64,000 nt of DNA from positions 3,789,193-3,853,192 of the forward strand of contig OZ025884.1 of assembly GCA_964019415.1 (NCBI GenBank), in the 5' to 3' direction. The position numbers and the translations under genes are program-made. The notes under the pieces were generated by a model. That model was not told the origin of the DNA. It saw only the letters and a list, made by a program, of their open reading frames with translations, and made no database searches. Positions 1 to 11,891 of this stretch are shown here, one piece after another; within the stretch, counting starts at the first letter, position 1, and each line of letters starts with the position of its first letter. The stretch comes from Ianthella basta (Eukaryota; Porifera; Demospongiae; Verongiida; Ianthellidae).

Positions 1-2746
1 ATCGGTGAAAAACAGTTTTATGTGTGGGTTGAAATGACAACATCACAATGGAACTTTGAGGCTCAGTTAGTCCTTGAGGAAGCCGTTGATCTTATTCAGT
101 TTCTAGCTTCTGCTGTTGGCCAGAACATTCAGAATGGACCTTTTGGTAATGTTATCTTCCTCACTGACATACGCATTAAAGGCATCTATGACACAGACAA
201 CCTGATCATTACAATTGTACTACAAGGAACCATTCGCATTCAGGATTGGTTTGAGCAGACAGTTTGCATTTTCCTTCGTCATGAGCTTGTCAATGTGGGA
301 CGGAGATCAGCTGAAGTAGCAATCATCTCAGATTGTGAGAATGCCGGTTTAAATTTGCAACTTGGTGGCCTTGTTCAGGATGTCACTGGATTCGATATCG
401 GTGGAATACCCTTTCTGGCTGATCTGATGCTACCTAACTTTCATCTGATATACAATACAGAGAATTTTCCCTTTGACGCTCTTGAACTGTTAGGATTTGA
501 ACTCCCTGAACTGAGCATGGCCTTTGATTATACTGGCTTCAAAGTGATTTTTGAATTTGTTATTGATGGACTACCAGAGGTAGACTGGATCTTCCGCTTT
601 GAGAATGGTACTGTGGTTTTCAAGCCACTTGAGCCTGGTACTGGCTTCAAGATTGGTGATATACTTCATGCTATATCCAGTGCACTCACCCCGCCAAATG
701 TTGACCTCTTTGATCTGGATATCTTTGGCATTCGGGTAGTCGAAATGAACCTTAACTTTGAATTGCGCACACTTCATTTGTCCGTAGCAATACCACAGAC
801 ATTGACTATATTCCTGGATGACTTTCAAGTACAGAACATCTTCATTGATTTTGAAGTGAGCTATCAAGATTCACTTGAACTCACTCATTTCAACATTACG
901 GGCGAACTTATTATCGTTGATAGCCTCTTCTCCGTTCATATTGCATTTGAAGATAATGTTTACAACTTGCAGGCTTGTGCTGAAGGTGCTGGGTTCAGTG
1001 TTGGTAGACTAATATCTGCCTCTGAGTCATCTGATCAACCACCTGCATTGATTCAGTCATCAGGCATTGCTGACCTTGTTCTACATCGCCCCTGCGTTTT
1101 CCTTGAGTTCAGAAAAAAGAAGTTCCCCACCAATATGTGTTTCTCTGCAGATATCCTAATAAGTGATTTTGGAACACTCAGCGTTACAGTATGTGTATCA
1201 AAGTCTCGGCGTTGGCTTTACGCTTTTGAGATTCGGCAGCTTGTACTGGCAAAACTGCTTGCTCCGGTTGTTGGAAATGGAGTGAGACGTATAGCTATGC
1301 TAAACCAGAAATTGGAGGTGGCTGTGATTGTTGCCCAATCACCAGTTACAGTACTGCCACTAAAGGGTTCTTTGGTATCTGACCTAGAGAGTGTTGTACC
1401 TGGCGTAACCATTGTAGCCCGAGCTTCATGGCCTGACACATGCTCCTCAGATGCATTCTGTACCATAACGAGAGACCTTCTTGGAGAAGATGCCATGTTC
1501 TTTCTTAAAGTGGAGTTACTGAGCATTGACAGCATGACTATTGAAGCTGGAGTGACGGACTTCAGATTGGGGTCTCTTACCTTGTCCTCTGCATCACTGC
1601 AAATAAGAGTTTCACCAACTACTTTCAGTTTGGGAATTGAAGCTAGTTTGGATTTACAAACTCCACCTGTAACTCTAACTGGAGCTCTTAGGCTAAAGCT
1701 ACCCAGTTTGTCAGTTGCTTTGGAGATGTCCCTATCTGGCTGCTGGGAGAATGCATTTGGGATTTCCATCCTAGACATATGCGACCTATTCTTGGCTGTT
1801 ACTCTTACTCCTGGAGTACCTGTTCCTGGGATTGCATTTGGTGGCAGAGTGCGTGTAGGCCTTGAGCAATGTTACCAGTTGGAAGCAGCAGGATATATTG
1901 GCTTAGGATCCCCTGTACCTGAAGACAACTTTTTCTATGCCGAAATGGGTCCACTGACTCTGCAAAGGGTGTTGGATATGTTCTGTGTTTCATTCACCCT
2001 CCCTTCATTCCTTGCAGACACTGGGTATCCAGAAGGATTTCAAGTATCCTTTGCACTAACTGATGTAACCATATCATCCATTTCATTGTTCATTCCAAGC
2101 GGATTTTACTACAGAGGAACATTAAACATTTTTGGTTTTAGAATTTTTGCAGAGATGCTACTGGATCCACCCTCCATCGAAATTACCTGTAGGTTGAGCC
2201 CACTCCGCCTTGCAGGAGGTTTGCTGGCAATGTATGAATCTCGTGCTGTTACATCCAGAGGACCTTTCCTAGATGTCTACATTGCTACTCCAATAGTTAG
2301 GGCAAATGCTTCCGGGTATGTCAACTTGTTTGGTATTGAAGCTGAAGGGATACTGGTAGTATCCAATACCGGGTTTGAGGTTTCTGTCTATGGTAACATA
2401 TTTGGCGTGTTGGAGGCAGAGCTTACCGCATATGCTAGTATTGGCAATCTACTTAATGCAGAGTTTCGTGTTTCAGGAAGGCTCAGAATTAGTATCCTTA
2501 AGGCAATTGAAGATGCTGTTGTGGGTGTAATACGTGAAGCTGCTGAAGGTGCTGAAAGAGCGATATCGGGAGCCCAAGAAAAGCTAAGAGAAGGTGAAGT
2601 GGTGTTTGACAAAGCTGTTGAAGTTCTCAGAGCTGCTGAAGGTGAAGTCCGTGCAGCAAGATCAAAAGTGACTGATGCTCGGAATAAGCTAGATGGATTG
2701 AGGAGCAGTCTAGATGCACTCTGCAAATTTCGGTCCTGTCCAGATG
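1..2746 (+). CDS. Copy A giant exon (5' cut by window edge)
   Basis: The reading frame is open from base 1 ([12 protein letters not shown]) to the donor ATG|gtgagc after 2746. It aligns throughout with 47162-49912 of copy C. It encodes alternating hydrophobic beta-strand-like segments with scattered Cys and N-glycosylation sequons. About 75 Ala/Glu/Arg-rich residues that look like a coiled coil follow (from about 2500), ending in CKFRSCPDG. The frame reads on into the intron for six codons to a stop at 2764-2766, which is not the real end of the protein because the next exon joins in phase. Confidence 0.85.
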
Positions 2747-5700
2747 GTGAGCTTGTGTGTACGTAAAGAGCACTCTGTCACACTGTGTGTTTATGCGTAT
2801 GACTGTATATGTCTGTGTGTGTGTTTAAATTCTATCGTTGGACAGCAGTGAATCAAATCAGAGAATAACCAGTAAGTAGGACAATCGTACAGTACTTGGT
2901 GGTCGTCCTCAAGGAAAACCTATAATCAACAGATAACTCTCCTATAAGCGTATGACAGACAGATGATCTTAATCTGTGAGGACATTTTGCAATTCATTCT
3001 CCTTAATCCCTGTTACTTGTGCAGTGTTCCATGTTGTGTTTTCGCTTGAACTGTGAACAAACATCTGCACATATAGATTTACAACTATACAAAGTGAATT
3101 GTGCAAAATTTATATAGAAATGGCATGTAGCACATTTCATTCAATGCCGATATGTGAAAGCACAGAGCTGAATCTGTCTGTTCGTAATCTCTTTTTGTCA
3201 TCTTACAGTCGATGTGAGCCCCACTGCTATTATGGGCACCTCATTGGGAGTGTTGTAAGGGGGAGATGCACTAAGATGGCCATGCTCATGATGGATGCCA
3301 CATGGTTTCCCTCCATAATTGTGGGGCATGTTTTGTTTACATTTACACAGTTGCTAATGGACATGAATAGTTATAATATATGTGCTCACTTCGGCATAAT
3401 GAAGATTTTTGCGCAAATGTATAGAATGGGAGCAAAGGTACAGTCATGCGTGTTTTCTCGAGCACACTAAATGTTTCACCATTGGCTGACATGCCAATGC
3501 TAATTTCAAGAAATTCAGTATACATTCATTTTGATACAGCAAACTGTTACTTAGTATGAGGAATTTTGTAACTTGTAAAGCTGGAGCAAATTTCATTTTC
3601 ATAATTTGAAGCTTAAAATAAATTCATTCATGTACAGAAATGTATACAGTGTACATTACTTCACCTAAACAACTGTTTCATGAATAATATGAATTTATTC
3701 ACTTTGAAACATTTAGCTGTATTTGTACAATGCACCTAATTATGGAATTGAAACAAGTATGTATATATATGAGGAACTTAACCACATTGTGGTATCACAC
3801 ATTTAGGCCATTTCTCCACCCAAACAATGACACGCGAGGAACATCCTGTTTCAGATGTAGTCAAAGATGATAGAAAGTCTTCTCTAACCCAATTTGGACT
3901 TTTCACACAAGCGCATGACTCCAGTGGGCAAGATTTCACCTGTTTGTACTCTCTGAGCCTTTGCTCAACCTCAAAGTGTGACACTGATGATTTGTTGAGT
4001 GATGCGGATACGCAGGAAATGTAGCTTCCTACTTCCTCTAGTTCATGGTAGTGTGTGCATGCATGCTAGGATTAAAATACAGATGAGAAACACACTCAGC
4101 ACTCAAACCAAGCAATTGCTTGTACACAGTTTGCATAACCAAGTGACAAGTTAGGCTAGCTGAGTAAAGGCTCTCCCACTGTAAAATGTCTAGACAATTA
4201 CATGGAACCCAAAGGAAAATGGTGTTTCCGAGCGTCTTTGTCAAGTAATGATACACGAACACATCACTCAGATTCAGTACATTCTAGTTTACGATGAATA
4301 TTGCTTCTTCAGAGCTACTTAAGTAGCATTGGAGATCATTAATGCATTTGGAATCAAGCAATAAGCTTGCTAGGGAAACAGTGTATCAAAACGGTATTTT
4401 GGTATCTGGTTAATCCTATAATTGCACAAAAATACTACAAAGGTCAATCAAGTTGTGCAATAGCCCACATTGTTTACAGATATCACTTCTGCGGTACTTA
4501 TCACAAGTTACTACCGAAATTCTGCCGAACTTGGGGGAAGTTCACATACTTGTCTTTGAATGGCCGAGTAGCTAACTGTGAAATGTCTGCTCCGGCCTGT
4601 TGGCACATGTCTACACTGTATTTTCAGACTTAACTGACAAGTTTAAATCCTAAGTAAAAATTCCGATGTTTTGGAGTGAGAGAACAGCTGTACATACGTT
4701 CTTCTAGTCTTAGTTGTAAGCCGCACCACTACCTTTTAGACATGCTTTTTTCAGATTATGTCATCATGCGATGTAGTCTGAAAAAGGAGGCAACGTCAGG
4801 CTGGCTTAGCCTTGTGTATTCAGGCAAGGAGGTGGAGTTAGGCACTGGCTGTTTGAGGCTAAGACTGGCTCATAATGCTACTATGTCTCATCAGAATGTT
4901 ACAGGCAAATCTTGCATTCCATATGCATTCAACGATCGTTCTGGGCTGCTTTGTGATGCTATTTCTATTTCCCAGTGGCTCAACAATGACTGCAATCTAC
5001 CGTGCTGAGCTTTGCAGAGAACTGAGCAATACAGCGGCAATTGGGCAGAAGTAACTTGTGACATGTACCGTACAATGTTTCACGCCTCTGTATGTTAATA
5101 TACAGCCAGTCTCTCAAAGCTACAAATGTGTGCAAGACTATTAAAGTAGTAAACGTACAGGCAGAAAGTGTACAGACCCTCAATCATTTTCATAGGATAT
5201 AGTAATGCATTCACTGGCAGGAATTTTCATGCATGCAACTACTTGTGTAGTGGGAATTACTGCATTGAAGGAGTAATCCCAAATAACTTTGGATCATTTC
5301 TTTTCTGCAGTTTGCATCCCCTTTCTGTGTCCTTGTGGCTGCTCAGCTCGTGTATTTGGGGCATGTGTTCTGCCTTGCCTAAAGTGGGACAGCTGCTGCT
5401 TCAAACTTCCAGATCCTCTTTGTGTCCTCTATAATGTTGGTTGTGCAATCCTCAGAGCTCCAGTGGAACTGCTCATTCTTGCGGCCAAGGCTGTTTTGCT
5501 GGTTGTGGAGGCAGTTTTGCTTGCTGCTGAAGTTGTATTGCAGGGTCTTCAAGTCATTGTTGATAAAGCTCGAGTCGTAGTGGACATACTAATCGCTGTT
5601 CTTGAAGCAATAAAGTTCACCGTGAGAATTGGATTAAAAGCTCTTGAGGCAGTAACTTCCTTCCTGTTGACTGGAATTATTGATATACGAGAAATGGGAT

Positions 5701-6187
5701 TCGATCTTGCTATTGGCCTTTTCAGCCATGGTAGCATCTCCGCATACATGGATGTCAGCTTCTTCAGGCAATCACCAATCAGACTGCAAATCACGTTACC
5801 AATATTCAATCCTCTTGCCCTGGTTGGTGATCTAGTTGAGCGTGCTGTACCAGGACTTGGCCGGAAGAAGCGTGACTTTGGAGGCAAAGCGAACAAGGTC
5901 CTCTGGTGAGTCATTCTCTTGTAATCTGTATAATTATACATACATTATTGATGCTGACAATCTGACTGTACTTGATATACAATCACTTATGTATGTATGC
6001 ATGTACTGTTTGGAAGGCTGTATATGCAGCATGGCATGGGACATTAGCTACCATTTCTAATTCACCTTTCTTACTCTGGTTCTTCTGCAAATACCAGCTT
6101 TCATGTCCATGTGTGAACTCCTCCGTGTACCTTCACAGGTTGGCCGAACACTTCAAAACAAAGGGCCACATTCTCCCAGTATACTAA
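1..6187 (+). CDS. Copy A of the EMI/EGF giant extracellular protein family, 3' part (three exons)
   Basis: The window opens inside the giant exon of this gene, so the 5' exons are missing. Three exons join in phase: 1-2746, 5311-5905 and 6139-6187. The donor after 2746 leaves phase 1, and the exon from 5311 opens with two bases completing a Val codon. The donor after 5905 leaves phase 2, and the last exon gives Trp-Leu-Ala and ends at TAA 6185-6187. The product is the same C-terminal two-thirds as copy C: a beta-rich region, a helical coiled coil, a Cys-rich linker, amphipathic helices, an RKKR site and a tail ending HILPVY. No stop or frameshift is seen, so this copy looks functional. I do not recognise a named family for the large region. 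Function is unknown; by analogy with copy C it is probably a secreted or cell-surface matrix-type protein. Confidence 0.8.
2747..5310 (+). other. Copy A penultimate intron
   Basis: The intron is 2.56 kb with a gtgagc donor and a ttttctgcag acceptor. It aligns with the copy C intron 49913-53289, which is longer because of an insertion. A stretch of roughly 3209-3470 is nearly identical in both copies and follows an acceptor-like pyrimidine tract; it is treated as a finding. No other gene is seen. Confidence 0.75.
5311..5905 (+). CDS. Copy A exon: Cys-rich linker, amphipathic helices and RKKR site
   Basis: The exon is 595 nt, exactly the length of the copy C exon 53290-53884. It begins [11 protein letters not shown], a dense Cys cluster. 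About 70 residues of hydrophobic, Ala/Val/Leu-rich helix with regularly spaced charged residues follow ([19 protein letters not shown] onward). It ends in a mixed segment with a basic RKKR sequence typical of furin-type cleavage. It closes on the donor CTG|gtgagt in phase 2. The helices could be a membrane-associated hairpin or an amphipathic bundle; the sequence alone does not decide. Confidence 0.85.
6139..6187 (+). CDS. Copy A last coding exon
   Basis: The exon follows the acceptor cttcacag and encodes the final 15 residues after the split Trp codon, ending HILPVY and TAA. The same exon with the same peptide lies at 54082-54130 in copy C, which confirms the splice. Confidence 0.8.
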
Positions 6188-6930
6188 CTAATGTTCTTAG
6201 CTAACTTACTTGACACCTACTATACAGTAATAGTGTTCCAGTTAGTACAGGTGATTATACATATACAGGTACATAATGTTATGTAAGTATAACATGCACA
6301 TACCCTATATATATCCATAATTATGCATACTGTTGGTATAAAGTATAATATGCTTACATGATCACTGCATTTAATTATTATACATTTGTATGGTGTACAT
6401 AAATAAAGTGCTTATTGTATATTCAAACAATGCATGACTCTTACAACAAATAGCAGCTATAATTATGTCTAGGATAATATATAGGTGATATTCGTCCAAT
6501 GAGCAATTTAAGTCAAGCATTAATTTCAGTTCCAGTTGGTTTATCTATATACAGCATACTAAACATTCATTCGATACTAATAATAGTACTAGTCTGAGTC
6601 TATATCATAACAGCTAGTCCAATATGCATTTGATTAATTCCGTTAACTATTACATTACTAATGAAATTAATGCTGTATAATATTACGTACATGCATGTGT
6701 AATTAATATGCTAAATTGGGCCATTCTACTACATTGGTATGGATGGATATACTCCAGAGCACAATATTATGTCATGTTGCAACAATTTACTTTGCATGCA
6801 TGATCTGGAGAGTTCAATGCAATGAAGACATGCACACCACATACGTACATGTGCCCTGACATGCAGGCACAGCTATAAGCAGTGAGTGTAGTGCAGCTGA
6901 TTCAATGCAATAATATATATAGAACTGTGA
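6188..6930. other. 3' UTR and AT-rich spacer
   Basis: About 230 bases of 3' UTR, homologous to that of copy C, are followed by AT-rich DNA with many gcatgca/tatata motifs. No coding sequence or clear repeat is seen. Confidence 0.5.
6402..6407 (+). promoter_or_regulatory. Polyadenylation signal of copy A
   Basis: AATAAA lies 215 bases after the stop codon, in a sequence shared with copy C. In copy C the same place reads AATATA (near 54346). Confidence 0.5.
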
Positions 6931-8158
6931 GCTATGTGATAGTGAAATGAACACACCGGAGGTGCATGCCCACAGCGAAGGGCATGAAGTGGTGGCTAAC
7001 ACTGAGGTTGGCATACTCTTCTGTCTTCCGCTTCTCCCCACGTTGTCATCCATGGGATGGCTGAGTGCAGACACGGAGAATTCCTGCAGCCATGCCCCTG
7101 ACTCCTTTCTCCTATAGAAGCCAGGAGGTGAGCCCTTGTTGTTGGATCTGGGGCTGCCTCTAGTAATGCTGCATCTGATGCTGTTACTCTGGGGGAGTCC
7201 CAGGCCCTCTGCTGGCAGGATGTTGGAGCAGTGGGTGGAGGTTCACTGTGCCCCTGACTCCACGAATTCAGCGCTGTGCTTGCCACTGGGTAAGGCGCAT
7301 CCTGTAGCCTGGGTGGAACAATCTGCCTGACAAGGTCCAAGGAATCCGTAGCTGAAGCCAAGTAGGAAGAAGGAGCAAGCTGGGTAGCACTCCGGAAACC
7401 CAAACCACCACACCGAATTGGTAGTGATGCTTGGGTCCAGGCAGAATCATCATGGCTGATGTTCAAGATGGCACACAGTAGCAACCCAACCAGGTAGTCG
7501 AACTCCTGTAGTACAGGTGAGTGGAAACATGGTGAGGTACGTAAGACATAGAGCAGTTAGGGATGGTGAAGGCATGTTGCAGTAAGCATAAAGCATCATA
7601 CGTATGAAAATACTGGAGCTTGACTCCAAGCTGTTCTAGGGATTTCTTCTCAATCGGCACAGATGGTTTCTTGGATACCTTCAAGGGTGTCAATTGAGGA
7701 CCCAAGCAAGGTGGCATGTTCTTGCTGAGCTACACAAAGACCAGGGACGTGCTGTAGCATTGCTTCCTGTATTGACGACTCATCACAAATAACTTCTGTT
7801 TCTCAAAGTAGAGATGGAGTCCCACTTCCCCCACTCTCTGTTCCACTGTCCAGAAATCATGCAGGACCTCCTCCAAAGTACCTCCAAGGGTGCCATTATC
7901 CAAGTAGAACAGATTGAATTTGCACTATGTTGTGGATGGTGAGGCAGAACAGCAAGGGACCCAAGGGATCTCCCTGCTGCACTCCCTTTGACGACTGAAT
8001 GACATTGTCCCCCACAAAAGGGAGGATGGCAAGCCACATGCCGAAAGTACCAGAGAAAGCAGCTCTGGCACCAGCTCCTCCACTGCCGCAACCATCTTGT
8101 CTCGACGAAGGCAATTAAATGCGTTTCTGAAGTTTCGGAATGAGTTGTCCTGGCTCAG
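6930..8158 (-). mobile_element. Degraded RLE-type LINE remnant (same family as 55959-57600)
   Basis: Read on the minus strand from 8158, fragments of a reverse transcriptase appear in shifting frames. First comes an A-box-like NFRNAFNCLRRD, then GVQQGDPLGPLLFCL (B box, near 7960-8010). Further on are WTQASLPIRCGGLGFRSA and LLEAAPD, all matching the + strand copy at 55990-56900. After KESGAWLQEF the match jumps to the extreme C-terminus (SGVF near 6950), so the zinc-finger and endonuclease part has been deleted. At least three frames are needed, so it is dead. Its 5'-truncated end abuts the first surviving EGF exon of copy B. Confidence 0.75.
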
Positions 8159-8260
8159 CCATTTGCTCTCCAGATTGTCAGAATGGAGGCTTGTGTACAT
8201 CACCTGGCACATGTGACTGCAGACTCGCAATTGGCTACACTGGATCACGTTGTGATCAAG
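8159..8260 (+). pseudogene. Copy B EGF-like exon (counterpart of copy C exon 6)
   Basis: The 102-nt segment matches copy C 36943-37044 and encodes [19 protein letters not shown] followed by GYTGSRCDQ. A gtaag donor follows. It is the first surviving exon of copy B and directly abuts the LINE remnant. Confidence 0.75.
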
Positions 8261-9403
8261 GTAAGTTTCCTTAAACTGTAGTGATCAATCATTGTAGAGA
8301 CCTCAATAGGTGTTAACTGCCTCTGCGTCATTGACAGATTTCAAATTGAATCCCTAGCCTCTCTAACACAGAGTTTCAGCTATTTCCTAAGCCAAACTAA
8401 CCTAGGTGTGGACCATTCACCCTCCCCCACCTTATACCATAGGAAATGGACTAGATACCACAGCCCTATCTTCACAATGTAAAATAATTGTAGTTTTGAA
8501 TCCAATTATGTCCTAAGACTTGTGATTATTGCACAACAGTTGTCCTACTGTTCAGTTATGCATACCAAGTGGAGATCTTTGAAAGCAGTTATAAGGGAAC
8601 CATTTGCGCCCACTAAAAGGCTAGACAGTTACTGTCTTACACAGGAAGGTGTTCATTCACTACTTAAATGTGAAATAGATTAAATGTGCTTCAGTGGCAC
8701 TTTTAAATGGGTACAAGATAGCCAGATGCCTAGCTGTATTTCTTATTGAATATCTACTTTTGGTGAGGTGGAATGGCTGTCCATCATGACCAAGATCAGC
8801 ATGTCTGCAGTTCTTTCTAGAAGGTGATAGTTGTGAGAAGTGACTTTGCAGTTGGATCTGGACCCCAGTGACACCAAACTCCCTGGGAAGTAGCTTTTTC
8901 TTCTGTGTGCACATTACAGTTCTCTGCTGGTGGATGAAGTAGTATGATTTTCACATGGATACAGCTGCTGCAGCAGGAAGTCAACAAAGGCACCATTGTT
9001 CACACTATGATCAACTTAAACATCCAGATCCATGTAGAGTGTGGATTGTTATAGACCCATCATCAATTAGGAGCTTGCCTCTATTGCAGACCTAGCCTCC
9101 ATTGACAAAATCCTACACTGACCCCATGCTCTGAAGCACTGGAATATTTTCTAACCTGGCTTCAAGGCAGATGTATACTGTTTCTAGACTGTATTGTAAT
9201 GTGTAGTTTCATTGATAGCACACCTAGGTAATATATATATAATAAGATTAACAGTGAAGATGTAGTATAATTCATCCTGTCACGCACATATAATTCATTA
9301 GAATATAAACTCTAGAACATGTGCGTTATGTAAACTGGAGTGGAGCACACTGATTATTGTATTCATTGTTGCTTATACACACATCTGTGTTTTCTGTATT
9401 TAG
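8261..9403 (+). other. Copy B intron, homologous to copy C intron 7
   Basis: The sequence aligns with 37045-38104 of copy C over most of its length, including ctcaatag(g/a)tgtta and caccctccccc. No gene is seen inside. Confidence 0.7.
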
Positions 9404-9526
9404 ACCACAATGAATGTAATCATAACCTATCGCCATGTGACCAGGAGTGTGAAAATACAGTTGGTTCATTTACCTGTGGGTGCAAAATGGGCTTTCTTTT
9501 GCGCCGGGATGGCATCAATTGCGATG
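9404..9526 (+). pseudogene. Copy B calcium-binding EGF exon
   Basis: The 123-nt phase-1 exon encodes DHNECNHNLSPCDQECENT, then GSFTCGC and LLRRDGINC. It matches copy C 38105-38227 and the open frame is preserved. Confidence 0.75.
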
Positions 9527-9599
9527 GTTAGTCAGTAATTTCAACTGAATAATTCTTCTTCATTTCAAAGCCAATCCTTCAACACCTTTATCACCCCAA

Positions 9600-9981
9600 A
9601 TATAAATGAGTGTGAGCCAAACTCTCCTTGCGACCAGGTATGTGTTAGCACAGAGGGATCATATAGATGTGAGTGTTATGATGGTTGAAGTGAGGGCTTC
9701 TCAGCTGGCTCAGGCATCAGAAAGGGTTGGTTCTCAAATACCAGCTTCACAACAGGGTTGAAAACCTTGCCGGCGTTTCGACCAGATGCTCTGGTCTTCT
9801 TCAGGGCAAAGATTTGCATCTTCGAAGAACATCTTTTTTGCATCTTCACCCTAAAGAAGACCAGAGCATCTGGTCGAAACATCGGCAAGGTTTTCAATCC
9901 TGTTGTGAAGCTGGTATTGGAGAACCAACCCTTTCTGATGTTATGATGGTTATGAAATGGACGATAATGGAAACTGCATAG
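9600..9981 (+). pseudogene. Copy B calcium-binding EGF exon broken by a foldback insertion
   Basis: The flanks encode INECEPNSPCDQVCVSTEG and, after the insert, GYEMDDNGNCI, matching copy C 38321-38434. The acceptor AG of copy C reads AA here. An insert at 9685-9940 lies between two copies of TTATGATGG. It adds an immediate in-frame TGA after the codons for CECYDG. Confidence 0.85.
9685..9940. mobile_element. Foldback (MITE-like) element inside an EGF exon, with 9-bp duplication
   Basis: Arms of about 95 bases face each other. catcagaaagggttgg near 9714 pairs with ccaaccctttctgatg ending at 9940, and both arms hold gaccagatgctctggtc-type sequence. The insert is flanked by TTATGATGG at 9676-9684 and 9941-9949. 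Removing it and one repeat restores the EGF frame. The left end carries about 29 extra bases without a partner at the right end. A 9-bp duplication is typical of Mutator-like elements; that assignment is inference. Confidence 0.85.
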
Positions 9982-10510
9982 GTGAGTATAGGGCATGTTG
10001 CAAAGTGGGATAGTTTGAGATATTGTCACCCTATTAATTATTTTGTACAAACTAGTTTTATTTATGCTTTCTATGGCTTCATGCCTAGGCTGGTAAGCTA
10101 GAATCTGCCCCAATATCCTAGGACATATACAAAATGGAAGCTTTGGCTGCTTTTGGATTTCCTGATTTCACCAATGGTCTTTCAGTCCTCCTAGATTAAC
10201 CCAACTAAATGGATTCACACTTTCTTATCACTGATTTCTACGTACATTGAAGGATAAAGGATACTCATGTACTATGTAGCTTGCTAGACTGCTTCATGCC
10301 ACAGTTCAGTTTCATATAGACCTCACCAGTAGTATGCACACTGTAGCTGTTTAAGTAGTACCGCTTCATAGTATGTTAATCTTAGTTTACTCTATATGGC
10401 CAATTTTATATGGGTTCCAATTCCCATTCTATTTCACTTTACTGTTTGTAGGTATTGATTTTTATTGTTGTCGGCATTAATTCTCTTTCACGCTGTTTAC
10501 TCCTTTCCAG

Positions 10511-10627
10511 ACATTGATGAGTGCACTAGAACTATGCCCTGTGACCACATCTGTCACAATGTACCTGGTTCCTTTGTCTGCGAGTGTAATGCAGGATATG
10601 AACTGCAAGGCACTGTAACATGCATAG
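10511..10627 (+). pseudogene. Copy B calcium-binding EGF exon
   Basis: The 117-nt phase-1 exon encodes [20 protein letters not shown], then [11 protein letters not shown], with intact acceptor and donor. It matches copy C 38914-39030. Confidence 0.75.
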
Positions 10628-11044
10628 GTAAGCATTGTAATCATGACGTGATTGTACTGCAGTTGATAATGTGAAATGTGTAGGTAGGCACAGTAATAAT
10701 ACATCTTGTGATGTACTGTGTAACAGTCACTAAGAAACTTGTACTAGATGCGGCTGGCCAACTAAATACAGTGCAAGTTACAATATACACCAATAATCTA
10801 AAGTAAATAATATAATATAAATAAATAAATAAATCCCAGGGGGGTTGACGGCCCTCATGAACATGTGCTAGGTATGGCTTTGAAGTATGGGAGATTTTAA
10901 GACTTTTAAATGAGACGGAAGTTTGAATTAAGTCTTCATTCTTCTACAAGCAGCCTGCGAAATGCTAATATAAATGCACATAGGAGAACACTTAATGTAT
11001 GGCACATTTATATTGATGCATAGTGTTATATTGTATATTAATGC

Positions 11045-11400
11045 AACTGAGCTTGTTGGGACGTGAAACTTGGTGGATACGTTCAAGTGGTCCACCTTCA
11101 TATGTTGTTAGCAGGATTTCTTAATTAGTCTCAAAATGGCCGACATATGTGAGGTGTATAATTTATTCAACCAGCCAGGCCCGCTAAGCCATGACACTTG
11201 GTGGACCTAGCCAGATAATCCAACTGTTCATGTCATAAGCAGGATTTCTTAATTAGTCGCAAAATGGCCGACAAAAGTGAGGTTCATTGCATATCCCAAT
11301 AACCCGGCCCCGCTAAGTCATGGTACTAAGTACATAGTTAGATGGCCCATTTGCTCATGTCATTAGCAGGATTGCTTAATTAGTCACAAAATGGAGGCGA
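11045..11400. repeat. Three tandem copies of an approximately 128-bp unit
   Basis: The core gcaggattKcttaattagtc followed by caaaatgg recurs at about 11111, 11239 and 11366. The surrounding gctaagYcatg and cttggtgg also repeat. Copies are diverged. They lie in a copy B intron and are not seen at the same place in copy C. Confidence 0.7.
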
Positions 11401-11428
11401 TGTTTTTATTATTATAAAAATAAGGTAC

Positions 11429-11449
11429 GTGTGTGTGTGTGTGTGTGTG
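11429..11449. repeat. (GT)n microsatellite
   Basis: The run is about 21 bases of alternating GT, followed by an imperfect GT-rich tail to about 11460. Confidence 0.85.
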
Positions 11450-11891
11450 CGTGCATGTGTGCTAACGTTCATATATACCAGTAGGGCTGCTCACTGTCCT
11501 TGTCGTGGGACACTACTCTCTGCTGTTGTAGTCTGCAAAAGATTAATCTGTGAGGCTATCAGTGCACAAACAGAAGCAGCCAGCCGTTAGCTGAGCAATC
11601 TTAATTCACTGGACTTGCTGCAGTCTTGCCTAAATGGTAACAGAAAGCCTCACCAAAGGAGTATATATCACTCATACTACAGGGCTTTGGCATATATGGA
11701 TTATGCTGCACTCGCCCTCAGGCGCTATGCATCCTCAGGCCTCATGCATCTAAAATCTATAAACACCCCTGGGCCCAGTGCTGTGGTATAACTAATACAT
11801 ACATATAGCGTTCAGTAGCATTCATGCTTGTTAAACTCTATTCTACATACATAATGCTGCTGTTGTACTAAGATGGTAATGAATACACATA

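Noticed and set aside
3099-3470. 123-residue plus frame in the intron as a separate gene
   Set aside because: It has no ATG-centred initiation context and its frame differs from the phase-1 join. Kept only as a possible alternative exon.
5549-5941. 130-residue minus open frame, repeated at 53528-53920
   Set aside because: It is antisense to the conserved helical exon of copies A and C. Its conservation follows from the plus-strand gene.
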